From NCBI GenBank assembly GCA_047495785.1, contig JBLDXI010000031.1, positions 930,001 through 994,000 on the forward strand: 64,000 nucleotides of DNA. The letters run 5' to 3'. The DNA is from Lepidodermella squamata. Lineage: Eukaryota; Gastrotricha. Positions 23,723 through 34,378 of this stretch are shown in pieces (the stretch's first letter is position 1; every line of letters starts with the position of its first letter). Below the pieces are notes generated by a model. The model was given only the letters and a program-made list of their open reading frames with translations, ran no database searches and was not told the origin of the DNA. Made by a program: the position numbers and the translations under genes.

Positions 23723-26700
23723 ATGGCTAAGGTGTCAATTCTTAATACCCTGTCAGCTTTTCTCCTTATTTTTAACAAATATTCGATTCCCTTTGAGCTG
23801 CCCTACAATATGGATTTGCAAGATATCAACTTCATTTCAATTATTCCCAGATCAGGCTCGATTTACAGCGACATAAGTGCTTCACCCGAGAGGTTTTTTT
23901 TATACAAAATGTTACTATGTCTAGTAATTTAACAGCAAGTATTCCAGTATGTTCATATATCCTCTAGAATTCTTCAACGACACTTTCAGCTTTTGCTCGG
24001 AGGACAAATTTTTCCCCGCCTGGAATTTACTACAAGCGCAGCTTTTCCGAGCGATAGCGGATGTAAACAGCAATCGCTCAATTTTGGGCGGCTTGAATCT
24101 TGGCTTTTGCTCGATTAACAGCTTTCAGCTTGCAGCTTTCCAATTTATGCCAGCCGATGGCTCGCTCGACTTGCGGCAAACCGAATAGCCTTAGCTAAAG
24201 AAATTGATTCCATTTTCAAATTGGGCGATCCCGTTCCATTGATAATAGGGGCATTAGAGAGCGACGTCACAGCGGCTGTTCTAGATCGAGCCCAAACTCT
24301 AGATATGCCTGTGATTGATTTCGGCTCCACTGCAGTGGAGTTTGACAACCGAGATAAATATTCGCTATATTCAAGAACAGTTCCTTCGGATGCAGATCAA
24401 ATTTCGGCTATTTTGGATTTGCTGGAAAGTCTGAATAGATCGTCCTGCGGGGTTATACTATACAGTCAAGGCGCATATGGAGAGTCCGCTCACGGTGTTA
24501 TCCGAAATCACTTGAGCTCTTGGCAAGCGGTCAAAATAACCTTTTCGAATGCTGACCAAATAATGAAGCTGTTAAACGCATCACAAGTCGAGACAATTGT
24601 GTGCCTCTGTGAGCGATGGGCATTTTCAAAAGTTGATTTAGTGCTGCGGCAGGTTGATTTCCGAGCAAAGCCTTTAGTTATCGCTGGCCACCTTTGGAAC
24701 GGCGATATGAACGATAAAGATTTCACAAAACCGGGATCCAATTACGACTTCATAGCTTCAGCATTAGCCATGGAGCCAGACTACACTTTCCCAGCTTATT
24801 TAAGCAGCACGGCGTTGGATTACGACCAATCAGGCGAGGGTAATACTATTTAGCTTCGAATTGATAGAAAATTATACACATCTGAACAATAATTTTTCAG
24901 CTTCACTAATTGAGTTTTGGAAATGGGCGATAGCGAAAAATACTCTGCAGTTCAACATTTTACCCTCAGGTATGGATGCTGTATGGATTTTTAAGGAATA
25001 TTGACCAGAATTTAATAGGCATAACGGTTGATGAATCATCATTTCCTGTGAGCAAATACACTTCGAGCATTCAAAAAGCTGTCCTTGCTGCTGTGTATGG
25101 CTTACGTGATTTTCTCAACGCAAGATGTCCCCCAGGAAGTGCAGCGTTGAAGGATAGATGTCCGAGGGCAACGCTGAATCGCTTATTGCTGGATGGCCGA
25201 GAGCTCCAGCGGTACATCGAAAAAGCTAAATTCAATGTACCCGGCATCAGAGAAACTTTCTCGTTCAACGAAAACAATTCTGTCGCGGGGCGATATAATT
25301 TTTCATATTACAACAGCGAGAAATCGCAATGGATAGAATTCCTTATATTGGGCGAAAGACAGTGGGCTTAAGTACTTCGGAAACAGCTCAATGTTCCTTA
25401 TTCAGGCCGCGAACTACACATGTGGCAATGACACAGTTGTGCACAAGTCAAATCAACTCTGGTTCGGATATGGATTGTTTAATACTCCTTGTCATGCAGT
25501 TCGTAAGAAAACCTATAAGATGAGCACTCAACCGAATTGCTCGGATCAGCTCGACGTATGTAAAGTTGTGACTCCATCTAGACAGGAAGCAATTAAAGGT
25601 TGGGATCTGGCAGTCCTGATTACTATCGCCATCTCTCTGGGGGTGATTTTTCTCTGTCTCACCGTTGCAACAACGACTTTCTTCATGCTAAACCGCAGGC
25701 TCACGACAGCCCCAAGCCGCAAACATGGACGATTAGACGAACGAGCCCTGGATGAAATATGGAATAGTGCGAATTTGATCGAGATCCCGCTGAAAAACTG
25801 CGATCAAATCGAAGTTGCTCTTGAGCAATACGAAGCTGGCGAAGAGCTGACAAAGAAATTCGTTGGCTTTGTTACAACCAGCGGTTTGAAATTATCAAAA
25901 AAAAGCATAGCTACAGGACATTATGGGGTTGTTTATGCCGGAGAATTGCAGGACGAGAGAGTCGCCGTAAAAATCCTCAAGTCTAGGAAGCCGGCGGATG
26001 TCGTCGAATTCATCCAAGAGGGTCTGTTAATGGCTTCGTTTGAACACGAAAATGTGCTGCGATTTCGAGGCATGGCTATGATGTCGAACTGGCCCGTTAT
26101 CGTTGTTCCTTTCATGCAAAACGGCAGCTTGCTGAAATTTCTCTTGAAGCATTCAAAATTGAATGGCATCTCTCAAAGCAAACTGTGGACATTCTCTTGC
26201 CAAATATGCAAGGCTATGGTCTATCTCTCATCTGAAAAGTTCATCCATCCATGACATCCATCGGGATCTGGCCTGTAGGAATATCTTAAATTGGCGATGA
26301 AAACCAAGCTATTATTGCTGACTTCGGTCTATCTCGCCAGCTTTACGAAAGCGAGTATTATAAGCCTGCAAACGCAAGCCGACCATTGCCGATTCGCTGG
26401 CACCCACCAGAGTCGCTTCGAAGCGAGAAATTTGGCGAAAAGAGTGATGTATGGTCGTTTGGCATTGTTTTGTGGGAGATTTACAGCCATGGCGAGCGGC
26501 CATATGCCCATATCAAGGAAGAAGCCGACGTTTTTACAGCTGTTTTGGATCGTAACGAGATGCTCCAACTACCCGAGAACTGCCCTAACGAAATGTAAGC
26601 TGTTTGTGTTGACTTTTCAAATAATCTAAACTGCAAAATAGTTACGCGATCATGCAAAGTTGTTGGAAACTCGCAATAGACGAACGACCTTCGTTTTCGC

Positions 26701-26759
26701 AGCTATTAGAACAGTTGGAGATGAACAGAGATACCGCACACTCTTCTGAGTCGATTTAA
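23723..26759 (+). pseudogene. VKR: Venus kinase receptor (Venus flytrap plus tyrosine kinase), probably a pseudogene
   Basis: A first exon with a hydrophobic N-terminus (23723-23892) joins at 23990 to Venus-flytrap sequence: FFPAWNLLQAQLFRAIADVN, GDPVPLIIGALESDVTAAVL, and a metabotropic-receptor-like block (AVLAAVYGLRDFLNARCPPG, LLLDGRELQRYIEKAKFNV). A TM helix (LAVLITIAISLGVIFLCLTV) leads to a kinase with GHYGVVYAGEL, VAVKILKS, IHRDLACRNIL, ADFGLSR and the insulin-receptor-like YESEYY motif. The fold combination defines Venus kinase receptors. Frame breaks occur near 24.17 kb, near 24.96 kb (alternatively a missed intron), at 25.37 kb (one extra base), at 26.25 kb (about 10-13 extra bases just before HRD) and at 26.29 kb (one extra A). 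Neighbouring genes show no such damage, so sequencing error alone is unlikely. The TAA stop at 26757-26759 abuts a foldback element. Confidence 0.8.
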
Positions 26760-27256
26760 CACTTTAACTGCCAAAAATAGACTGCTAGATCCGATATTTG
26801 GATCCAAATCCTGGGTCTGTAAGTCTTTTTTTCGGGTCAACGATGCGTTGTAGAGCTAAAAGCCTGACGGCAAAGTGTAGGCCACGACTCGGCGGTTCTT
26901 TTGACACCAAATTCGGGGCCATAGACTTCAAGGAACGCAGAGATATCAACTTGTAAACACATTGAAATTTCGATTTTTGCGCCATAATCTGGATCTAATA
27001 ATTAAGTCCAATTCTTGGGTCTGATTTTTGGCTATAATCCAAACTTTCGACGCTATTTCACAGTCATTTCTAAAGACATGCTCACACCTTGAGGACCCGA
27101 GTTTGGTGTCGAAAGAACCGCCGGACCATGGTCTACACTTTGCCGTCAGGCATTTTGCCTTGCGACGCATTGTTGACCCGAAAAAGGACATTTTGGCAGA
27201 CCCAGGATTTGGATCCAAATGTCGGATCTCGCAGTCAATTTTTGGCAGTTAACGTG
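26760..27256. mobile_element. Foldback element with ~200-bp inverted repeats
   Basis: The left arm begins CACTTTAACTGCCAAAAAT. The right arm ends ATTTTTGGCAGTTAACGTG. The two arms match over about 200 bp (gatccgatatttggatcc, cctgacggcaaagtgtag and others). Flanks tcgatttaa on the left and tcgataata on the right could be a degenerate 9-bp target duplication, which together with long terminal repeats suggests a Mutator-like element. There is no coding capacity. Confidence 0.75.
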
Positions 27257-27329
27257 TCGATAATATGCATATGGAATGTTGTTTATTTGGCTTGTAGAGA
27301 GTATTTAGGAGAAATATTATTTACTTGGC

Positions 27330-29359
27330 ATGCATTTTGTAGTATTATTGTTACTGCCGTACCTTGCAAGTAATGCCTTGGTGCAACAGACTGAGCTCGG
27401 GGCAAGTACACCATTGCGGTTGGGCTTCGTGTTGCCGATCCACTATCAGGATAATAAATCAAGGTAAACACGGCTGGCAATCAAGCATAAAACCTAAAGT
27501 TTTAAATTTCAGCGGAAAATGTGGAAAGTTAAACCACGACATGGCAGTTTTGTCGGCATTTGCTCGCTGGTACCTTGAAAAATTCAATTTTAATTACGGA
27601 TTTTTGGGCCTCTCGGACCAAAAAGTCGGTTTTTACATGATCGACTCTTGCTCAAATTCTGCTATAGCGCTGGAACATTTTTTTAATCAACGCGCGCTAG
27701 CCGCAACAAATCCTCGCATGACCATCCCGATTTACATCGGACCTGCAAATTCTGAGCTCGCTTTCACCCTTGCACCAGCTTTTGAATCTGCCAAAGTGAC
27801 CTTGGTTAGTTGGGAAATGCCGGTATTGACGTGGTTAAGTTGTTCATTTACAGGTTGATTTCAGCGGCTCGTTCAGCGAGCTAGGCGACAAAACGAAGTA
27901 TCCTCGATACGCAAGGACCAGCCCAGACGATAAGAGCTTAGCAATTGCTATCGCAGATTTATTAGTCGATGCTTTTAATCAAACGTGCACGCTCGTAATC
28001 TATGACGACACGAATTTTATTGACCGATCCGCAGTCGAAGATCTAAGGACCGCCTTCAGAAACACTGGGCTGTGTGTTGCCGGTGAAATAGATTCTAAAA
28101 CTCCCTTCCAGGCACTCAACACCTCTGCTACTCACGTCGTTTGCCTTTGTCGAACAAATACATTATCGAAACTTATGAAAGCACTCAGAGGACGAAAAAC
28201 AAGCATCAAAATTGTTTTGGCGAGGTGCGTTTGAAAAAAGTTCAATCCTCACCTAGGGTTTATCTAGCCTTTTGAAATTGAGGGTGGGTAGTCGTAAAAT
28301 GGGATCGTAAAAAATGGACATAAAAAGCTCAAAAATAGCAAAAAGCTCGAAAGTTTGGGGTTGGGTAGCCAAATTTTGTGGGTGGGTTGAGGGTGACTAG
28401 ATAAACCCTTGCTCCTCACCAAGTTAATACAAGCGCTCTTGTAGTGATCCTGACGGAGGATTTGAAAACTTCAGGGAGAAAGTGGATGTAGGTCTAGTCA
28501 AGATTTCGCCTTTCCTTGGATCGATTCCGGGTGAGAGTGATTTTCGAAGTTGGCTAGCCAAAAGGCCTGTGTTGGACTCAACAATTGAACCTTGGCTCTC
28601 TGAGTGGATCGATGGTAGGATAATTAGCCTGTGCAATTCCTAGCAATGATTGCTATTGTTTTAGAGGGCGGAAATGTGGCGGAAATGAAATTAACCAGCT
28701 TTGCTTATCATTTGGGTGCGGCGATTTACTCAGCCATTCTAACTATGGAGAAAGTGGGGAAAGAATACTGTGCTGCTAAAAAAGAAAACTTATTCAACTG
28801 CTTGGTCAACGGAGATGATGCTTTCGCAAATTCTTCGAGGTTAGAAAGCCATGTTTACGAAATGGACCCTACCTCACTGGGACTGCCGTTTTCTTGGGAG
28901 AAAGATGGAAGTCCACCAGCAAGCTATGCATTTTACTCAATGGGTAGTGATTCAATGTGGACAAGAATTGCTACCTGGAACCTTCGGGAACGCGCTATTC
29001 GTGTCATCGATAGCAATGAAGCTAGAACAGCCTTCGACAGCCTTACAGGCCTTACCTCTTCCACCTGCCCCGCTGATATTTGCGACCGGAAAATGAATGC
29101 TATGAATATATCGATCAAGCAGTGTCCAGTAATTCGACCGATCGCAACATCGGTGACTACGCCAATTAACGAAACAAACGCAACGACCGCAGCATGTCAA
29201 ATTACGTCGAAAGCTGACAATGCGGCAGCTATCGTAGGGGCGATCCTCGGCTTTTTGCTGCTGGTCATTTCGATTGTTTTCATAATTTTCTGTTTGAGAA
29301 GTCGGCAAAAAGTCAAAAGGACTCAACAGCGGCTAGCAGAGCATAATGCGCCGCTATAA
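27330..29359 (+). CDS. Kinase-less Venus-flytrap membrane receptor
   Basis: Five exons (27330-27463, 27513-27804, 27854-28224, 28445-28614, 28665-29359) join in frame to 553 aa. A signal peptide (MHFVVLLLLPYLASNALV) precedes a bilobal periplasmic-binding/Venus-flytrap domain: STPLRLGFVLPIHYQ, IPIYIGPANSELAFTLAPAF, ELGDKTKYPRYARTSPDDKS, LADLL..NQTCTLVIYDDTN, and AYHLGAAIYSAILTMEKV. One TM helix (AAIVGAILGFLLLVISIVFI, about residues 510-531) is followed by a 22-residue basic tail (CLRSRQKVKRTQQRL). The arrangement recalls the natriuretic peptide clearance receptor, a flytrap receptor without an enzyme domain. It follows the damaged Venus kinase receptor on the same strand, so it may be a paralogue that lost the kinase. 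Intron 3 carries a hAT MITE. Ligand unknown. Confidence 0.85.
28253..28411. mobile_element. hAT MITE, copy 1
   Basis: A 159-bp element with termini CTAGGGTTTATCTAG and CTAGATAAACCCTTG. It is flanked by atcctcac (28245-28252) and ctcctcac (28412-28419), an 8-bp target duplication with one mismatch. It lies in an intron of the kinase-less receptor. Same family as 32818-32981. Confidence 0.88.
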
Positions 29360-31762
29360 ATTCGACCTTGCTTTTTTGGTTTATTTTTTAAATTATATTT
29401 ATATGAAATAAATTATGCTGATTAAAACTACATTATTTTGCAAATTAGTTATTGCGTCTTCGTTTTGTAAATTAAGGAAACGTGAAACGCGGTTTTAGCG
29501 CAGCTGAGTCGTTGATCCAAGTTGAACCTGAACTTACTACAATGAACGCAATGTCATATCTCTGCTTGCTATCTATCTACTACTTGGCATTCTGAGGCGA
29601 ATAGATCTACGTTGTCTACTACTATCTTGAATCCGTCGAATGCAGCTTCTTGTCGTGTATTTTGTTAGAATGATAGGAAAACATTTAACCCAAAGTCTTC
29701 AGGATCTTGGTTGTTTTGGAGGCGCTATCTGTTCAGGAATAGCCTAGTCCGTTGTGGTAGAATTGGGAAAGATAATTCCATTATACTCCATTATAGTTGC
29801 TAACGAACGGGGTCTTTGACTTTCACGAAAGTTAGCATTTGCAATAGAGAACTTGGTTACTTGCTTTGAGCTTTGACTCTGTCTGTTACTCTGTCTGCGA
29901 TGATTTCTATCTCTGCCAGAGGAGAATAAGCTGAGGGCTGAGGCGTCCAAATTTCTTCGTGATAAACATAGTACATAGTTAAACGTAGCCATGGACTCTC
30001 GTTAATGAGCTAATCTGGAAATAGTGCCGTCTGCTGTCATAGCAAATGCTTATCTACCTATGCCTTGCCAATTATGTTGGCAGTGTGCCAATCTACGGAA
30101 CAAATTGCTATTCGTTTGTTGATGCTCGTTCTTCTATTTTTTTATTGACAGGCCTATGAACTCAATACATTCATTTCCCATCGAATGTCATGTCATCATA
30201 TTTGAATTATGATTTTAATTGTCGGAGCGATCTTTTGCGCTTACAGATGATACGCAATACCTTAATCCTTAATCTCATTTGTGGCTAGAAGGCATGGAAT
30301 CAGATTGACACTATCATTCGGAAGCTGGCAAGCTTGACTTCTGCAGCTGACAAGTTTATACTGTCAATCGAAGCCCTTTTGGATAACCAGAAATGGTGGC
30401 GGAGACAATCTTTCGGGATGCTGACGAGCCAGAGAGAATACCTAACCATGCTTGATTCTATATTCTATATTTTAATTTCATTCGCTTTTTATGTTTCATA
30501 GGCGTTAATATCGAATTTTGTCGGAGGATGATCTAAAATGAATGCTGGAAGTTGTTACCAATTCGGCTGTGTGGATAAAATGATATTCTACTCGGAGCCG
30601 AATCGATAGTTGGCAGGGCGAAAATTATTCTACTGATACGGATACGAGTATGACAAGTTGGAAATCGGAAATCAGTCAATGGGAAAATCAGTGCAAATCA
30701 TTGACGATATGATCGTATCGTTTACGAGTCACGAGTCGACAAGCAAAATGGCTCATCAGCTATCTTCAGCTATTTTAAATTCGCAATCTTTTAGCGATTA
30801 TCGTCGATAAAATAGCGGCTAATATCAACTCACTTGGACGATCCCTGATTTAATTTGTTCTTCCGTTGTTTTTTCTTGTTGATATAAATAAATGTTGAGC
30901 TTGGAAAACTCCGAAAAGTGTGTTTTGTCGACGCCCCAATTATCATGCATGGTCAAAGTTTAATTAGCAAGTTTGATTAGTAGCACAGCAGCAGCAGCAT
31001 CAGCAGGTAGCATCAGGCCGAAGATTGAGCTGAAATCGAGCGTTTTATCGTTTGAAGTTTAATTTCAGTGCAAGATGCAATATTTCCGCGATTTTCACTC
31101 TCACGCACGACCCACGATTTTCGATGACCAGTTGAGGGAGCCTCGGATTTGAGTCTAATTTTCAATCAGTGATGCGCAAACTTTTCAATACCCGGCGATT
31201 ATGACAGCCGGAAATGTCCATAATTTTCCATGGACCGATTGCACACATAATTGCACGTATTAAGCCCGAAGGCCAACCGGCCGCAAAAAAGGCTGAGACC
31301 AGCGGCCTGAGGCCTTAAAATCCAAGTTCGCGAACTAAAAATAGCCGAAATTGTGTTCGAACACAACCTGTCCATCTCGATTCATTTAATTCAACCGGCT
31401 ATTGGTTGATTACAGAAAAAGCTTTCAACGAAAAAAATAGTCGTATACAAGCATTTGGCGCAATATTTTCAAAGGTCTAGTTGCTCATTTATTGACGGTT
31501 TTTATGCCTGGAAAATACAAAGACCAACGACCAACCAGGTTCAAACTGAATATGGAGTTATCGCGTGAAAAATGGTCCAAGAAAATAAAGCAAAGGTTGC
31601 AATTTCAAAATTTTCGACCATCTCTTTTGGGCAACTTTAATAACAAATTATATATCCATCGGAACGAAAAACCGGTGGCATCAGCCGATTCCTTGTGAAA
31701 AACTGCAATAGAATTGCCAGACAGCCGATGGCGTTGTCAATTCAGGGCATCTTAAAATTCTG
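29360..31762. other. Intergenic, no gene seen
   Basis: About 2.4 kb downstream of the flytrap receptor. Frames at 29744-29992 (-) and 31492-31698 (+) lack family or splice support. A short CAG-rich run occurs near 30990. I see no transposon termini. Confidence 0.45.
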
Positions 31763-32163
31763 CACTACAAAAAATAATTCGGTGAAAACCGAGTGAAATT
31801 TCGCTGTTTAGTAATAACTGACTAAGAGTACTGAGTTTAGTAATCACCAAGGTAAAAACCGAATGTGGACTTCGTTAAAACCGAGATTTTGGTAATTACT
31901 ACAGCGTGAAAATTAACCGAGTAGGATAAAAGTCGGTTAAAACTCGGTTAAAACCAGATTCGTGAATACTTCAGTAGTTACTTTTCAATAAGTTTTTCTC
32001 GGTTTTCACCGATTGTCATTAACAGGTGTCATCAAAAAGCTAATTACTAATTACTCAGCCTCCTGAGGTCTCAGAGGCCGGGCACCATCCCAGATCCACT
32101 CCTTACATCGTTTGAAAGAATCGAAAGACAAATTACTTGACTTTTGTCGAAGTTGACTTGTGA

Positions 32164-32236
32164 CGTCGGTAGGAGTCGAACCCGGGTCGCCTTGCCGAAG
32201 ATGTGGACGCGCTACCACTAGACCACGTTGCCGCTC
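32164..32236 (-). pseudogene. tRNA-like sequence (tRNA pseudogene or SINE head)
   Basis: On the minus strand an A box (GTGGTCTAGTGGTAGCGC) and a B box (CCGGGTTCGACTCC) stand at tRNA spacing, but the acceptor and anticodon stems do not pair. It is therefore not a functional tRNA. It may be the head of a tRNA-derived SINE nested in the CACTA-like element. Confidence 0.55.
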
Positions 32237-32817
32237 ATATTAAGTGACGGTTAATAGGGGTATATAAGTTTCAAATCGGGTTTCTTCGCTTTTCTAACGC
32301 ACGCGTAAGGACTTAAGGCGGATGGTAAGAGGCCATATCCCACGTGGTCACCCTGGCGTTTCGTTCCCATATTGTTCATTTTGAATATTTGGTCTATTTT
32401 TTTTTTATTTTTTTATTTTTTTATATTTTGAAAATGTTTTCTAAAGCAGTTTTTCATGAGGAATCTCCTGGTGTAATTGGTTTTCCTCTAAGATGCATGG
32501 CTATAATCAGGTACCAGAGTGAGCACGTCAAAATTTGTTTATATTTACTCCATTTCTATTTTTCCTAATTATTATTATCCTAGTAATAATTATCGACTTC
32601 TATTATATGCTTATAGATTTCAATCCATCTAAATCTAAGCATATAAAAAGGCTATCTTGAAATCTAAGCCGATTAGTCTGCGAATTTTGTTTGATAGAGT
32701 TTGGAAACTACAAAGTAGAGTGGACAATTGATCCAAACAATTGACCCATGCGATTCTCAGAAGACTTTTAAATAATTTGACATGTCTATAGCGTAGAACT
32801 CAACGCTCAACGACCCA

Positions 32818-32981
32818 AGGGTTTATCTAGCCTTTTCGAATTGGGGGTGGGTAGTCGTAAAATGGGGTAAAAATGGACCTCAAAAGCTCAAAAATAGCCA
32901 AAAAAGCTCGAAATTTGGGGGTGGGTAGCCAAAGTTTGGGGTGGGTTGGGGGTGGGTTGAGGGTGGCTAGATAAACCCTTG
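32818..32981. mobile_element. hAT MITE, copy 2
   Basis: A 164-bp element with perfect terminal repeats CAAGGGTTTATCTAGCC and GGCTAGATAAACCCTTG. It is flanked by a perfect 8-bp duplication caacgacc (32810-32817 and 32982-32989). It is inserted inside the CACTA-like element. The interior holds ggtgggtagtcgtaaaatgg, shared with copy 1. Confidence 0.92.
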
Positions 32982-33324
32982 CAACGACCTATAAGGCAGT
33001 TTTACCTCTGAGCGTTTTATTCCACAATTTAGCTTTCCTCCATGTCATCCACGTCAAAGCTAAAAAGTCGGTAAATAATCGGTTTATACAAATTATTAAC
33101 AGAGATATTTACCTAGAACTCGGTTATTACCCTAACTTTGCTGAGGTGATTACCAAGAACTCGGTTATTAAGAATAGTTTACTTAGGTGATTACCGAGTG
33201 CTTAGTTTTCACCAAGTTTCCGAAAAAGTGAATACCAGGCGTCAGATAATCACCGAGTTTTTTACCAACATTTTGTAATAACGGACTTTCGTGCTCGGTG
33301 AAAACAGACTTATTTTTTGTAGTG

Positions 33325-33823
33325 TGGCTCTGGCTAAAATTTTGCGGCAATGCGATGTTCACGATTTTAACTTTCGAGGCTCATTTATTGTGTGTAGAAA
33401 GTTTGAAGCACGAGGCCGGCGCCTCGCGACTAAACAACAAAATGCGCTCTAGTTTATCCACCTTGACGAATAATCAAACAAACGGCGCATTTTCAAATTT
33501 TTCCTACATGAAAATGTGCTCCCGGCCGCGAATCATTTCTCCGAATTCATGCTCGTTACTCATTAATTTAATATGAGCAGTGAATTACGTGGTGTTTTTC
33601 TGAGTGTTCCTCGCCGCGTGCCAGAAAAACAGTTGAGCAGTCGATGCCGAGTCTCTCTCGCAAATCTCGCACACATCGCACACATATATACATGTTGGTC
33701 CCGTTGAAACGATGAAACGATGAAAACAAACAAAGAAGTCAAAATGCTCAAAATGCTGGAATCAATATTTTTTATTCGGAATTAACAGCAGAATGAGATT
33801 CAAAGTCTCAATTGTTTTGTCAA
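33325..33823. other. Intergenic, no gene seen
   Basis: About 500 bp between the CACTA-like element and the stop codon of the small coiled-coil gene. Nothing could be supported. Confidence 0.4.
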
Positions 33824-34347
33824 TTACATCAGCGGCTTCTTTTTGCGCGGAGCGATTGTCGTTGGCTTCTGAAGCTGGTCGATGCGACGTTCCAGGTCTG
33901 AAAACAATAGAATTTCAGACAGAAGGTGCGATATAAGTATAAATTTTAGCGTGTTGAAGGCGGTCACGTTCAGCATTCAGCTGACGGCCAGCCTCCTCCT
34001 CGGCTTTCAGCTGCGCTCGGAGTGTTTGAGTTTTTTTGCAGTAGGCTGTAAAAATTATAAATAACAAAGAAATGCTTCAAACAGATTAAAGCAGGTAAAA
34101 ACTAACCGTTTTCGCGGTCAGTCGCATAATGAACCGGAACTGGGGTGCGACGTTTTCGACCCCGGTGGAACGGGTCTTCACCCTCAAATCGCAGTCGAGT
34201 TCCCCACACCGGGTCGATCAGCGGATCATACACCTTTTCCGCCCTTGGGCAAGCTTTGCAAACGTCATCATTCGCCTCGCCACCATCCGCTTTGGCGACC
34301 ATCGCCAATTTAAATTCGCATGGCTCCGCCTTGGCCATGAAAACCAT
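33824..34347 (-). CDS. Small coiled-coil protein, unknown function
   Basis: Exon 1 (34347-34107, MVFMAKAEPCEF...) carries a short Cys pair (VCKACPRAEKVYDPLIDPVW) and a basic patch (RGRKRRTPVPVHY). It joins at 34045 (AYCKKTQTLRAQLKAEEEAG), a charged coiled coil. The last exon (33897-33824, DLERRIDQLQKPTTIAPRKK) ends at TAA. The donor of the middle exon is uncertain: a GT site after LNAE keeps the frame, whereas the longer coil LNAERDRLQHA would need a non-consensus donor. The ATG lies at the edge of a 34-bp palindrome shared with the upstream LamG gene's stop codon. Not recognised. Confidence 0.5.
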
Positions 34348-34378
34348 AGAGAACGGAGTGATCACTCCGTTCTCTATG
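34345..34378. repeat. Perfect 34-bp palindrome
   Basis: CATAGAGAACGGAGTGA followed directly by its exact reverse complement. It contains the LamG gene stop codon on one side and abuts the ATG of the next gene on the other. The arm (accatagagaacggagtga) also occurs in the kinase gene at about 22133-22151. Confidence 0.95.

Larger units (their letters stand above)
31763..33324. mobile_element. CACTA-like non-autonomous DNA transposon with nested insertions
   Basis: Termini CACTACAAAAAATAA and TTATTTTTTGTAGTG are perfect 15-bp inverted repeats. Both ends carry many copies of a subterminal motif related to CTCGGTTAAAACCGAG or CGGTGAAAACCGAG (left about 31780-32010, right about 33060-33305). This recalls CACTA elements, which have CACTA ends and short subterminal repeats. 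The target duplication is unclear (ctg before, tgg after). Inside are a tRNA-like segment and a hAT MITE. No transposase was seen. Confidence 0.7.

Noticed and set aside
32344-32568. Hydrophobic frame within the CACTA-like element
   Set aside because: Driven by a T-rich run (32395-32430); no coding signal.
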